Of a stretch of 64,000 nucleotides of DNA, positions 1 to 8,850 are shown piece by piece; the first letter of the stretch is position 1; the number at the start of each line of letters is the position of its first letter. The stretch covers positions 930,001-994,000 of the forward strand of contig CP065366.1 in NCBI GenBank assembly GCA_023206055.1, written 5' to 3'. The notes under the pieces are model-generated. The model ran no database searches and was not told where the DNA came from. It worked only from the letters and a program-made list of their open reading frames with translations. This stretch comes from Vibrio cyclitrophicus (GTDB taxonomy: Bacteria; Pseudomonadota; Gammaproteobacteria; Enterobacterales; Vibrionaceae). A program made the translations under genes and the position numbers.

Positions 1-139
1 TCTACCTGAGTTATTAAGTGTCGTATTGATGCTAAAGCGGTCACCTCTCGATGATAGCGCTGCTTTATGAATCAAATGTCTTGCACCTGATTGTACCTAA
101 TTCTATTCTGTAGCTCCTATAGAAAAGCACTTCAAAAGT

Positions 140-613
140 ATGAATAAGTCTGAGCTTCTACAAATAATCATAGAGCAACTTGAATCCCGATTACGTATCG
201 CACAATCTGCGACTCAACGCGCCATTGACGCTGCGACAGATGAAGAGACAGTACCTGAGCATAAGTACGATACATTGGCACTAGAAGCTTCATATCTTGC
301 CCATGGTCAAGCGATGCGAGTGCAGGAGTGTGAAGATGATATCCAGTGCTACCGAAATCTCGTCTTACGAGACAGTGAAAAGATTGCAGTAAGCAGCTAT
401 GTTGTGGTTATTGACGAAAATGATGAATGTAAACACTTTTTCATTGGGCCAAGAGTCGGAGGACTTTCTGTCGCGTGGAATGATCATGAGGTTGCTATCG
501 TAACGGTGAACGCACCTTTTGGTCAGGCTCTAATGGGTAAAGAAATCGGTGATGAGGTTGAGTTCATGGTTGCTGATAAACAGTTTTGCTACGAAGTTAT
601 ATCTATCGACTAA
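140..613 (+). CDS. GreA/GreB-family elongation factor-like protein
   Basis: This 157-residue protein looks like a small member of the GreA/GreB superfamily. The first ~75 residues are predicted helical and rich in Glu, Gln and Ala, as in the Gre coiled coil that enters the RNA polymerase secondary channel. The last ~75 residues resemble the FKBP-like Gre C-terminal domain, with a GPRVGG turn and a terminal GKEIGDEVEFMV segment. Canonical GreA/GreB stimulate cleavage of backtracked transcripts. Whether this shorter paralogue does so is not shown, and no acidic DxxE tip was identified with certainty. It stands alone, with the next gene 87 nt downstream. The bases before it, to the window edge, hold only its likely promoter region. 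Confidence 0.65.
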   Translation: MNKSELLQIIIEQLESRLRIAQSATQRAIDAATDEETVPEHKYDTLALEASYLAHGQAMRVQECEDDIQCYRNLVLRDSEKIAVSSYVVVIDENDECKHFFIGPRVGGLSVAWNDHEVAIVTVNAPFGQALMGKEIGDEVEFMVADKQFCYEVISID

Positions 614-700
614 CTAACTGGCTAATAGATATAAACGTTTCTCTGACAAAGAAGCATAAACCCAAGGTATAGTAATTTGTCAGATTGATGAGAGGATGTT

Positions 701-1477
701 ATGAAAAGCAATGTATTTATGAAAAATAATGTATTAATTGCATCACTAACAGCGGTTATTGCTGTTGTGAGCCTGCCAACGTTTGCAGCGCAGTGTCGAG
801 TTGATTTGAAGAATGAATTACGAATCGATGACCAAAAAGTCGAAATCCATCAAGTGAATGGCGATACTGCTGTCTTCGATGAAAACAATGACCTCTATAT
901 CCATGGCGAGAAAGTTGAGCTCGATGCTGACCAACAAGCCGCGATAGAGAAGTATCGTGACAGCATGAGTGAGTATTTACCTCGCGCAAAGCAAATGGCT
1001 AACGAGAGCTTAGCATTAGCCAATGACGTTATTGATGATATTGCTGCTAGCCTAGATTCGCCTGAGTCGTTTGATAACGTAAAAGAGTCAATGAAGACGT
1101 ATTTTGCTGAACTTGAGGCGCGTTACTACAAAGATGGTGAGCTAGTACTACCAGCAGACAGTTTTGATTCGATGGCCAATGGCTGGTCTGAAGATTTCGA
1201 GAAGGCTAAAGATATCTTTAACCAAGAGTTTATATCGAGTGCTTTCAATGCGATGTCGGAAAAGATGAAGCAAGAGGGTGGGTTAAATCTTACTGAACTG
1301 GCTGACAGCATTGCGGATCTCAAGCTTAAAGTTGAAGAGCGAATGAAAGAACATGCTCAGCAAATGGAAGAAGAAGGCACTGAGTTCTGTGATTCACTTG
1401 ATGAGATGGCAGAACAAGAGCAAGAGCTGCATGAAATCATTCCGAACTTGAAAGACTACCAAGTATTCACGATTTAA
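701..1477 (+). CDS. YggN-like DUF2884 periplasmic protein
   Basis: This is a 258-residue exported protein of the DUF2884 (YggN) family. Function is unknown. Residues 1-30 form a Sec signal peptide ending in TFAA before QCRVDL, so the mature protein is periplasmic. The body is highly acidic and mostly helical, with long Glu/Lys/Met-rich segments that could form coiled coils. Two cysteines (one near the mature N-terminus, one near the C-terminus in EFCDSL) could form a disulfide, as in other family members. A GAGGA ribosome-binding site lies about six bases before the first ATG, which supports this start over the Met six codons later. A strong terminator follows, so it is probably monocistronic. 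Confidence 0.75.
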   Translation: MKSNVFMKNNVLIASLTAVIAVVSLPTFAAQCRVDLKNELRIDDQKVEIHQVNGDTAVFDENNDLYIHGEKVELDADQQAAIEKYRDSMSEYLPRAKQMANESLALANDVIDDIAASLDSPESFDNVKESMKTYFAELEARYYKDGELVLPADSFDSMANGWSEDFEKAKDIFNQEFISSAFNAMSEKMKQEGGLNLTELADSIADLKLKVEERMKEHAQQMEEEGTEFCDSLDEMAEQEQELHEIIPNLKDYQVFTI

Positions 1478-1500
1478 TTTTAATCTAATGATGAATAGCA

Positions 1501-1528
1501 AGAGCACCGGTTGGTGCTCTTTTTGTTT
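1501..1528 (+). terminator. Rho-independent terminator after the DUF2884 gene
   Basis: An 8-bp perfect stem (AGAGCACC / GGTGCTCT) with a GGTT loop is followed by TTTTTGTTTG. It ends the transcript of the upstream DUF2884 gene. Confidence 0.85.
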
Positions 1529-1753
1529 GTATTGTTCACTCAATGATAAGTATCAATTTTGTGGTCGAGCTTTATGGATGATCCTTTGATACCAAATACT
1601 GATAAACTATCGAACTGTATTGTTGTTAATTTTGTGGTTCTAAATAGCGTATTGATTGTAAAAATCAGAGAATTGTTCATTTATTGGTTGTGTCTATCAT
1701 TACTTTTGATTACTGTACTTTTCAACTAGTTCACTGATTTTTATGCGGGCAAT

Positions 1754-3115
1754 ATGGACCAACAATCTTCCTCTTCAAGAGAGCACTTTAGTTCTCGTTT
1801 GGGTTTTATTTTAGCAGCGGCTGGCGCAGCTGTTGGCTTAGGTAATATTTGGGGTTTCCCAACTCAAGTGGCGAGCAATGGCGGTGGTGCTTTTCTGCTT
1901 GTTTACCTAATCATGATCTTCGTGGTTGCTTTCCCGATGCTGGTGGTGGAGATGGCGATTGGCCGTCATGGTCAAGCGAACCCTGTTGATAGTATGCGTT
2001 CGCTAACGGCTAATCCTCTAGGCAAGAAAGTCGGTGAATTTGTCGGTTGGATTGGCCTCAGTGTTCCAAGCGCCGTGTTGGCGTTTTATAGCATTGTCGG
2101 CGGTTGGTTGATCTGCTTCCTAATCGGCGCTGTTGCTGATCTGATTGGCTTAGAGGCCATTGCAGACTGGTTTAAAGGCTTTAGCGTTGAACGTAATGTA
2201 TTTGGTACTGTTGCGTTCTACGTACTGACGATTTTGATTGTACAGGGCGGCGTTAAGCAAGGTATCGAGAAATGGTCGACGCGTTTAATGCCAGCACTGT
2301 TTGTATTGTTCGGTCTATTGTTTGTCTACATCATGACGCAATCAGGTGCGATGGAAGGGTTAAAGCATTACCTAGTTCCAGACTTTGAAAAGGTGTGGGA
2401 TCGAAAGCTGATTCTAGCGGCGATGGGACAAGGCTTCTTCTCGCTCACCATTGGTGGCTGTTCAATGTTGGTTTATGGCTCTTACTTAAGTAAGAAAGAG
2501 AACCTGCCAAAAATGGCGATGAACGTAACCTTGGTTGATACCGCTGTTGCTTTTATTGCTGGCTTAGTGGTTATGCCTGCCATGTTTGTTGCGATGCAAA
2601 AAGGCGTACAAATCTATGCAGAAGATGGCTCACTATTAAGTTCTGACACGCTAGTGTTTACAGTTCTACCGTTGATGTTTGATAGTTTAGGTGTGCTTGG
2701 TCAGATCTTTGCGATTGTGTTCTTCTTACTACTAACGATTGCTGCACTTACTTCTTCTATCTCGATGCTTGAAGGGCCTGTAGCGCTAGTGAGTGAGCGT
2801 TTCAATACCAGACGAACACCAACAAGCTGGGTGATTGGTGGTGCTATCGCGCTGTTTAGTGTGGTGATTGTTTACAACTTTGCTGCGATGTTTGGCATGG
2901 TAGCGATGATAGCGACTCAATACCTTCAACCGGTCGCCGCACTGATGTTCTGCCTGTTTGGTGGCTGGGTGTGGAGCCGAGCTTCAAAAGTGAAAGAGCT
3001 TGAACATGGTTGCCCTGACTTTCAGCTTGGTTGGTTTGGTAAAGTGTGGCCAATGTATGTCAAGTTTGTGTGCCCAGTCTTGGTGGCAACAGTTATCTGG
3101 GCTTCATTTGGTTAG
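1754..3115 (+). CDS. Sodium-dependent transporter, NSS (SNF) family
   Basis: This 453-residue integral membrane protein belongs to the neurotransmitter:sodium symporter family (LeuT fold), which couples Na+ entry to amino-acid or amine uptake. The family signature is clear in TM1: GLGNIWGFP followed by an N-G-G-G-A-F stretch, the region that lines the substrate and Na+ sites in LeuT. About eleven to twelve hydrophobic segments follow. The substrate cannot be told from sequence. Bacterial relatives carry tryptophan, tyrosine, leucine or alanine. The gene is flanked by terminators on both sides and has a 276-nt leader region, so it is likely a single-gene transcript. Confidence 0.85.
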   Translation: MDQQSSSSREHFSSRLGFILAAAGAAVGLGNIWGFPTQVASNGGGAFLLVYLIMIFVVAFPMLVVEMAIGRHGQANPVDSMRSLTANPLGKKVGEFVGWIGLSVPSAVLAFYSIVGGWLICFLIGAVADLIGLEAIADWFKGFSVERNVFGTVAFYVLTILIVQGGVKQGIEKWSTRLMPALFVLFGLLFVYIMTQSGAMEGLKHYLVPDFEKVWDRKLILAAMGQGFFSLTIGGCSMLVYGSYLSKKENLPKMAMNVTLVDTAVAFIAGLVVMPAMFVAMQKGVQIYAEDGSLLSSDTLVFTVLPLMFDSLGVLGQIFAIVFFLLLTIAALTSSISMLEGPVALVSERFNTRRTPTSWVIGGAIALFSVVIVYNFAAMFGMVAMIATQYLQPVAALMFCLFGGWVWSRASKVKELEHGCPDFQLGWFGKVWPMYVKFVCPVLVATVIWASFG

Positions 3116-3154
3116 TCGACCATTTAACATCTAGATGATTAGACCTGTAGTTCA

Positions 3155-3190
3155 AGGCCACTCTTCATGAGTGGCTTTGTTGTTTTTGTA
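3155..3190 (+). terminator. Terminator after the NSS transporter gene
   Basis: The stem AGGCCACTC / GAGTGGCTT with a short TTCAT loop is followed by TGTTGTTTTTG. It is placed 40 nt after the transporter stop codon. Confidence 0.7.
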
Positions 3191-3214
3191 TCGAACAAGT
3201 TTGTTTTACTCGAT

Positions 3215-3250
3215 AGAAAAAAGGCGCGGAACATACAGTTCAGCGCCTTT
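3215..3250 (-). terminator. Terminator after lipA
   Basis: An imperfect stem (AAGGCGC...GCGCCTT, extended inward by GGAAC/GTTC) lies just past the lipA stop. On the minus strand it is followed by TTTTTTCTATCG. The T-rich flank on the plus side could also serve rightward transcripts. Confidence 0.75.
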
Positions 3251-3274
3251 TCAATTTTGGTTTAAGTAATGTGA

Positions 3275-4240
3275 TTACTTAATTTCCATACCTTGAGCTT
3301 GCAAGTCGGCATGGTAAGAAGAACGTACAAACGGGCCACAAGCTGCGTGAGTGAAGCCTAGTTCAAGGGCAATCTCTTTCAGCTCATCAAACTCAGAAGG
3401 CGGCACGTAGCGTTCTACTGGTAAGTGGTGACGGCTTGGTGCTAGGTATTGGCCTAGTGTCAGCATCGTTACACCATGTTCGCGAAGATCTTTCAATACT
3501 TGAACGATCTCTTCTTTCGTTTCACCAAGACCCATCATCACACCTGATTTCGTTGGGATGTCTGGGTGTTGCTCTTTGAATTTTCTCAACAGATCAAGAG
3601 ACCATTTGTAGTTCGCACCTGGACGAGCTTTACGGTATAGGCGCGGTGCTGTCTCTAAGTTGTGGTTGAATACATCTGGCGGGTTGTCTTTCATCAGATC
3701 AAGCGCAACGTCCATACGACCACGGAAGTCTGGAACCAGTGTTTCAATGCGAATGTTTGGATTCTGTTCGCGAATTTCACGGTTACAGTCTGCAAAATGC
3801 TGAGCACCACCATCACGCAGGTCATCACGGTCAACTGAAGTGATTACAACGTACTTCAGCTTCATGTCTTTAATCGTCTTAGCCAGTTTCTTCGGCTCTT
3901 CTGCTTCAGGAGCAACAGGACGACCATGGGCAACATCACAGAACGGGCAGCGACGAGTACAGATAGCGCCAAGAATCATAAACGTTGCCGTGCCGTGGTT
4001 AAAACACTCGGCTAGGTTAGGGCAAGACGCTTCTTCACAAACTGAGTGCAGGTTGTTTTTACGCATTGCTGATTTGATTTCTTGAATACGATGGCTGTCT
4101 GAAGGAAGTTTAATCTTCATCCATGCTGGCTTACGTAGAACTTCTTTCTGTTCAGCAGGCATATTCTTTACGGGAATTAATGCCATTTTGTCAGCGTCAC
4201 GATATTTAACGCCTTTTTCCATTTGGATTGGTTTGCTCAT
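3275..4240 (-). CDS. lipA: Lipoyl synthase
   Basis: LipA is a radical-SAM enzyme that inserts two sulfur atoms into octanoyl groups carried on E2 subunits and the glycine-cleavage H protein. At 321 residues it matches the family length. Two iron-sulfur motifs are visible: the auxiliary-cluster cysteines C68, C73 and C79 (CEEASCPNLAEC) and the radical-SAM triad C94, C98, C101 (CTRRCPFC). The C-terminal RSSYHAD contains the conserved Ser that ligates the auxiliary cluster. It starts 4 nt after the lipB stop, so the two are co-transcribed. LipB supplies the octanoylated substrate that LipA uses. Confidence 0.97.
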   Translation of the reverse strand: MSKPIQMEKGVKYRDADKMALIPVKNMPAEQKEVLRKPAWMKIKLPSDSHRIQEIKSAMRKNNLHSVCEEASCPNLAECFNHGTATFMILGAICTRRCPFCDVAHGRPVAPEAEEPKKLAKTIKDMKLKYVVITSVDRDDLRDGGAQHFADCNREIREQNPNIRIETLVPDFRGRMDVALDLMKDNPPDVFNHNLETAPRLYRKARPGANYKWSLDLLRKFKEQHPDIPTKSGVMMGLGETKEEIVQVLKDLREHGVTMLTLGQYLAPSRHHLPVERYVPPSEFDELKEIALELGFTHAACGPFVRSSYHADLQAQGMEIK

Positions 4241-4244
4241 GATT

Positions 4245-4904
4245 TTATGCTTCTGCTGTAATGTTACTGGTGGCTTGAATGTCTACTTGGTCATAGCCGA
4301 GTAGCTCTACGAGCTCTTGTATTAACTGTTGCTCAACGTTTTCTAGTTCACTTGGTCCACCGAGTTGGCTTACCTGCGCCATTTCCATACCTTGGTAACC
4401 ACATGGGTTAATACGTAGGAATGGAGACAGGTCCATATCGACGTTGAGTGCTAGCCCGTGGAACGAGCAGCCACGTCGAATACGTAACCCGAGTGAACAG
4501 ATTTTCTTGCCATCGACATAAACACCAGGAGCGTCAGGTCGGGCAGCTGAATCTATATTGTAAGCTTTCAGAGTATTGATTACGAGGTTCTCGATATGAG
4601 TAACCAAATCACGCACTCCGAATTTCTTGCGGCGGATGTTAATCAGAAAGTAAGCCACTAATTGGCCTGGGCCGTGGTAAGTCACTTGGCCACCGCGATC
4701 GCTTTGTATTACAGGGATATCACCGGCATTTAATACATGCTCAGCTTTGCCTGCTTGTCCTTGAGTGAAGACAGGGTTGTGTTCAACCAACCAAACTTGG
4801 TCTACGTCTTCTTCTGTGCGTTCGTCTGTGAACTTATGCATGGCTTTCCACACAGGTTCGTAATCCTGACGGCCTAATTTTTTTACGATTAGCTTATTTT
4901 GCAA
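4245..4904 (-). CDS. lipB: Octanoyl-ACP:protein octanoyltransferase
   Basis: LipB transfers octanoate from acyl carrier protein to a lysine of lipoyl domains, the first step of de novo lipoylation. The 219-residue protein carries the catalytic pair seen in the family: K134 in DGKKICSLG and C168 in NPCGYQG. The substrate-tunnel motif RGGQVTYHGPGQ is present near residue 70. It lies immediately upstream of lipA. The leader (4905-5054) separates it from ybeD, whose own terminator is present, so lipBA probably has its own promoter. Confidence 0.97.
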   Translation of the reverse strand: MQNKLIVKKLGRQDYEPVWKAMHKFTDERTEEDVDQVWLVEHNPVFTQGQAGKAEHVLNAGDIPVIQSDRGGQVTYHGPGQLVAYFLINIRRKKFGVRDLVTHIENLVINTLKAYNIDSAARPDAPGVYVDGKKICSLGLRIRRGCSFHGLALNVDMDLSPFLRINPCGYQGMEMAQVSQLGGPSELENVEQQLIQELVELLGYDQVDIQATSNITAEA

Positions 4905-5054
4905 AGCTGCACTCCCCCAAGGATTAATAAAGTGAACGCATTATAAACGCGAAACATGATTCTAACTACAGACTGACTGCAAGGTTTTTCAACTTTCTTT
5001 GTATTTATTGAAAATTAAGTTGAATGATTTTGAGTCCGATAGGGTGCTTTAAAC

Positions 5055-5083
5055 AAAAACAGCGGCAATAAGCCGCTGTTTTT
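5055..5083 (-). terminator. Terminator after ybeD
   Basis: A perfect 12-bp stem (AAAAACAGCGGC / GCCGCTGTTTTT) with an AATAA loop lies 17 nt beyond the ybeD stop. Its A/T arms supply the U tract on the minus strand. Confidence 0.85.
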
Positions 5084-5099
5084 CATGTGTAATCGGAGA

Positions 5100-5375
5100 T
5101 TACAGAACCATACGAACGATTTCGATCTCGCCCAGTTCTTTGTATAGAGTTTCTACCTGCTCAATTGACGTCGCAGTAATATTGATAGAAACAGAGTGGT
5201 AGTTGCCTTTCGCACTCGGTTTTAGCGTTGGGCTGTAGTCACCAGGAGCATGACGCTGGATCACTTCCAGTACTAGCTCAGTCAGTTCTGGCTTAGCGTA
5301 ACCCATGACTTTGTAAGTGAATGAACAAGGGAACTCTAAGAGGTCTTTTAGTTTTGCATCAGAATTGATGTTCAT
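5100..5375 (-). CDS. ybeD: DUF493 family protein YbeD
   Basis: This 91-residue protein is a close homologue of E. coli YbeD (87 aa), a small alpha/beta ACT-like fold protein that is widely conserved beside lipB. Its exact role is not established. Recognisable stretches are LLEFPCSFTYKVMG, RHAPGDYSPTLKPS and the C-terminal EIEIVRMVL. The open frame extends 45 codons upstream, but homology begins only at MNINSDAKLKDLL, and an AAGG-like motif upstream fits that start, so the shorter start is used. It lies between dacA and lipB, as in enterics. Confidence 0.92.
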   Translation of the reverse strand: MNINSDAKLKDLLEFPCSFTYKVMGYAKPELTELVLEVIQRHAPGDYSPTLKPSAKGNYHSVSINITATSIEQVETLYKELGEIEIVRMVL

Positions 5376-5497
5376 GATTAGCTCCAAAAGGCTAGACTCT
5401 CGCAAATTGGCGAAATGTCGATAAAAAGCGTGTTCGGTCAACAGACACGAGTAATAAGGCGGAATATTACGTGTAAATATCATCGAACTCAAGATCA

Positions 5498-5524
5498 ACA
5501 AAAGCCGCACATGGCGGCTTTTGT
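5498..5524 (-). terminator. Terminator after dacA
   Basis: The perfect stem ACAAAAGCCGC / GCGGCTTTTGT lies 87 nt past the dacA stop. It overlaps the region from which ybeD would be transcribed, so it separates dacA from ybeD-lipB transcription. Confidence 0.75.
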
Positions 5525-5610
5525 TTCGTTAATGAGTAAATAGGTAATTTACTCATTAGGTTAGCTAGACAAGAAGTTTGTGTATTGCTTAGAACAAACC
5601 TTTAACTCGT

Positions 5611-6792
5611 TTAGAATAAACCTTTGAATAGCAGTACTAGGTAGTCCCATAGACGGCTAAATAGACTGCCTTGGTCTACATCTTCAAGTGCAAGTAGCGG
5701 GTATTCAGCAACGTCTTCACCATCAACTTGGTAGAATAGTTTACCAACCACATCGCCTTTGCTGATTGGCGCTTCTAGCTCTTTCTCGAGAACGAAGCTT
5801 GCCTTCAGGTTCTTAGCTTGACCACGAGGTAGGGTAACGAAAGTATCTTCATCGACACCTAGTGCCACTGTGTCCTTGCTACCCATCCAGATCTTCTCTT
5901 CTACGAAGGTTTCACCGGCTGTGTGAGGTGCCACTGTTTCAAAGAAGCGGAAGCCGTAGCTAAGCAGTTTTTTGCTTTCTGTTTTACGAGCATTCGCATT
6001 CTTGGTGCCCATAACAACGGCGACTAGGCGCATTTTGCCTTCTGTCGCTGAGCTTACTAGGCTGTAACCTGCATTGCTTGTGTGGCCCGTTTTGATGCCA
6101 TCAACGTTCATGCTCTTATCCCATAACAGACCATTACGGTTGTATTGGGTGATGCCGTTGTAAGTGAATTTCTTCTGTGAGTAGATACGGTATTCATCAG
6201 GAACATCACGAATTAGCGCCTGACCAAGCAGTGCCATATCGTAAGGCGTTGAGTATAGGTTCGGGTTGTCTAGACCGTGCACGTTAGCAAAGTGCGTGTC
6301 TTTCATGCCGATAGAGCTTGCCCAAGCGTTCATTAGGTCAACGAATGCATCTTCGGAACCAGCGATGTGTTCAGCCATAGCAACACATGCATCGTTACCT
6401 GATTGAATGATGATACCGCGGTTCAGTTCTTCAACTTTAACCGTAGTGCCAACTTCAACGAACATCTTAGATGAATCTGGGAAGTTTTTAGCCCAAGCAT
6501 TTTCACTGATGACAACATCGTCGTTTAGGTTGATGTTGCCACGTTCGAGCTCTTGGCCGATTACGTAGCTCGTCATCATCTTGGTTAAACTTGCTGGAGA
6601 AAGCTGGGTATTCATCTCTTTCTCTGCTAGTACTTTGCCTGAATGGTAATCCATCAGAACAAAACCTTTAGCGGCGATTTGAGGTGCATCAGGAACAACA
6701 ATAGGAGCGGCGAATGACGATGTAGCTATCGTTGCAGAAAGAGCAACAGAAGTAGCAAAAATCGATTTAACAAGTTTATTAGATTTAATCAT
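5611..6792 (-). CDS. dacA: D-alanyl-D-alanine carboxypeptidase (PBP5)
   Basis: DacA trims the terminal D-Ala from peptidoglycan pentapeptides at the outer face of the inner membrane and helps maintain cell shape. The 393-residue precursor has a signal peptide ending SSFA before APIVV. Active-site motifs are S68-LTK71, S131-GN and KTGHT near residue 235. The C-terminal segment LWDYLVLLFKGLF is the amphipathic membrane anchor typical of PBP5/PBP6. It lies at the end of the mrdA-rodA-rlpA elongation genes, and a terminator follows. Confidence 0.96.
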   Translation of the reverse strand: MIKSNKLVKSIFATSVALSATIATSSFAAPIVVPDAPQIAAKGFVLMDYHSGKVLAEKEMNTQLSPASLTKMMTSYVIGQELERGNINLNDDVVISENAWAKNFPDSSKMFVEVGTTVKVEELNRGIIIQSGNDACVAMAEHIAGSEDAFVDLMNAWASSIGMKDTHFANVHGLDNPNLYSTPYDMALLGQALIRDVPDEYRIYSQKKFTYNGITQYNRNGLLWDKSMNVDGIKTGHTSNAGYSLVSSATEGKMRLVAVVMGTKNANARKTESKKLLSYGFRFFETVAPHTAGETFVEEKIWMGSKDTVALGVDEDTFVTLPRGQAKNLKASFVLEKELEAPISKGDVVGKLFYQVDGEDVAEYPLLALEDVDQGSLFSRLWDYLVLLFKGLF

Positions 6793-6885
6793 TTTGGGTG
6801 CAATTATTTGGTGAACTATTCATATATTAACAGAATCACTCTGTCACACCAGAGCGCTGATTACCAGAAGTAACTGTTAGATTAA

Positions 6886-7725
6886 TTAGCGAGTTAGGGT
6901 GTGTTTTTTTATATAAGCTGACGGGTAACCCATTAGCTTAACTTGTTCTAATTTTTCTTGAGTCAGAGCATAGTCATGAAATGGCCCAACCATCAGACGG
7001 TAGTTGTCATCATTTGGCTGCAAGAACGTTGCTACTTCTAGCTTTTCGCTTATATCTTTGGCCAACTTCTCTGTTCTATCTTCATGTGGAGATGTGGCAA
7101 CTTGGATAATAAATTGCGGCAAAGCTGCCTTTTTCTTAGCATCAGTTGGCATAGCTACAGTAATGACTTCAATCTCAACATTTGCTGTGCCGGTTCTCAA
7201 CACATCGAGCTTGTAAGCTGCGGCATAACTAAGGTCAATGATTCGACCTTCATGGAATGGGCCACGGTCATTAATACGAACAATCGTGGTTTTGTTATTG
7301 TCGTTATTCGTCACTTTTACATAGCTTGGAATTGGCAATGTTTTGTGCGCCGCAGACATCGAATACATGTCGTAGATCTCGCCGTTAGACGTTAAGTGAC
7401 CATGGAATTTCTTACCGTACCAAGAGGCTTTGCCTTTCTCAGTAAACCCTTCGGTTTTTGTTACGATCTTGTAGTCTTCACCACGCAGAGTGTAATCCGT
7501 GTTACCACCTAAACTATAAGGTTCATACTGAGGGTGAGCATCCTCGAGATGCTCTACCGAGATCGGTGCGTCTGGTGCAATATCTGAATCAATATCGTAG
7601 CGGCCTGTTGGCTGTTTTGAAGAACAGCCATTGATTAAAATCGCTAACCCTAAGATAGAGACTATTTTTTTGATTGGCAGCTCATCAACCAAGGATGCTT
7701 TTTTTTTAAACGTTGTAATAGACAT
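6886..7725 (-). CDS. rlpA: Septal ring lytic transglycosylase RlpA (lipoprotein)
   Basis: RlpA is an outer-membrane lipoprotein. In Pseudomonas it cleaves denuded glycan strands at the septum, while activity is less clear in E. coli. This 279-residue protein has a lipobox (LINGC) with the lipidated Cys near residue 34. It continues with a double-psi beta-barrel domain containing KASWYGKKFHGHLTSNGE and the catalytic-type IRINDRGPF motif. A SPOR domain of about 75 residues at the C-terminus would bind denuded peptidoglycan. The N-terminal stretch before the hydrophobic core is somewhat long (about 18 residues), but no better start is seen. It starts 3 nt after rodA. Confidence 0.93.
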   Translation of the reverse strand: MSITTFKKKASLVDELPIKKIVSILGLAILINGCSSKQPTGRYDIDSDIAPDAPISVEHLEDAHPQYEPYSLGGNTDYTLRGEDYKIVTKTEGFTEKGKASWYGKKFHGHLTSNGEIYDMYSMSAAHKTLPIPSYVKVTNNDNNKTTIVRINDRGPFHEGRIIDLSYAAAYKLDVLRTGTANVEIEVITVAMPTDAKKKAALPQFIIQVATSPHEDRTEKLAKDISEKLEVATFLQPNDDNYRLMVGPFHDYALTQEKLEQVKLMGYPSAYIKKHTLTR

Positions 7726-7728
7726 CGA

Positions 7729-8850
7729 TTAGGTCGCCTTTGAGAATGCTTTTCTGTGTGTATGGATCGACATTAAAATACCAAAGCCAGCCATAAGAGT
7801 AACCATTGAAGTACCGCCATAACTGACTAGAGGAAGAGGAACACCTACAACCGGTAGAATGCCACTTACCATGCCAATGTTTACAAAAATATAAACGAAG
7901 AAGCTCAGTACAATACTGCCGCCCATCATTCGACCGAATGCGGTTTGAGCTTGGCTTGCAAGCACTAGGCCGCGTCCAATAATAAACAGGTAGATAGCAA
8001 GCAAGAACAATATACCAATCATCCCCCATTCTTCGGCAATTACCGCAAAAATGAAGTCGGTATGACGCTCTGGGATGAACTCCAGTTGAGATTGAGTGCC
8101 TTGTAGCCAACCTTTTCCTGATATACCACCCGAACCTATCGCAATCTTACTTTGGATGATGTGGTAACCCGCACCTAATGGATCTGATTCAGGATCAAAA
8201 AGGGTTCTAACACGTACCTTTTGATATTCACGCATCAAGAAAAACCATAGGATTGGGATAAATGCCCCTAACGCGATTGCAGCGCTAGCAATGATTTTCC
8301 AACTGATACCTGCCAGGAATATCACGAAGATACCGGATGCTGCGATAAGGATAGATGTACCTAGGTCGGGTTGCTTTGCGATTAGAATCGTCGGTACAAA
8401 TACCATCACTAGCGAGATCGCTAATGTTTGGAAGGTGGGCGGAAGTGAGCGCTTACCGATAAACCTTGCTAGCATCAAAGGCACCGCCAGCTTTAACAAC
8501 TCTGATGGTTGGAATCGAACAAAGCCGAAGTTTAACCAACGCTGTGCACCTTTAGAGGCTTCACCAAAGAACAACACGCCTAATAGTAAGATGACACCAC
8601 CTGCAAATAGCAGTGGTGCCAAGGTCTCATAAGTGCGAGGTGAGATTTGCGCTAGCAAGATCATCACACCTAAAGACAGAACCATACGCATCGCCTGGCG
8701 ATCCATCATCGCAAGGCTTTGTCCGCTTGCGCTATACATGATCAGTAGGGCAAAACCCATTAAAACCAGAATGCCAAGCAATAGCGGCAAGTCGATATGC
8801 AGCCTTTCGAATAGGGCTCTATTTCGTCCAGTTGAAGGATCAAGTTTCAT
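7729..8850 (-). CDS. mrdB: Rod-shape peptidoglycan glycosyltransferase RodA
   Basis: RodA (MrdB) is the SEDS-family glycosyltransferase that polymerises lipid II in the elongasome together with PBP2. The 373-residue protein has about ten transmembrane helices. The large periplasmic loop contains the conserved ESDPLGAGYHIIQSKIAIGSGG region, and the C-terminal LPLVSYGGTSM segment is the SEDS signature. Its ATG overlaps the mrdA TAA by one base (TAATG), which indicates translational coupling to its partner transpeptidase. Confidence 0.97.
   Translation of the reverse strand: MKLDPSTGRNRALFERLHIDLPLLLGILVLMGFALLIMYSASGQSLAMMDRQAMRMVLSLGVMILLAQISPRTYETLAPLLFAGGVILLLGVLFFGEASKGAQRWLNFGFVRFQPSELLKLAVPLMLARFIGKRSLPPTFQTLAISLVMVFVPTILIAKQPDLGTSILIAASGIFVIFLAGISWKIIASAAIALGAFIPILWFFLMREYQKVRVRTLFDPESDPLGAGYHIIQSKIAIGSGGISGKGWLQGTQSQLEFIPERHTDFIFAVIAEEWGMIGILFLLAIYLFIIGRGLVLASQAQTAFGRMMGGSIVLSFFVYIFVNIGMVSGILPVVGVPLPLVSYGGTSMVTLMAGFGILMSIHTHRKAFSKAT

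Noticed and set aside
5376..5510. 45-codon N-terminal extension of ybeD
   Set aside because: It has no similarity to YbeD, overlaps the dacA terminator, and is not needed for the family-length protein.
7706..8110. 134-codon minus-strand frame
   Set aside because: It is an alternative frame within rodA. The rodA frame carries the SEDS motifs and correct TM pattern.
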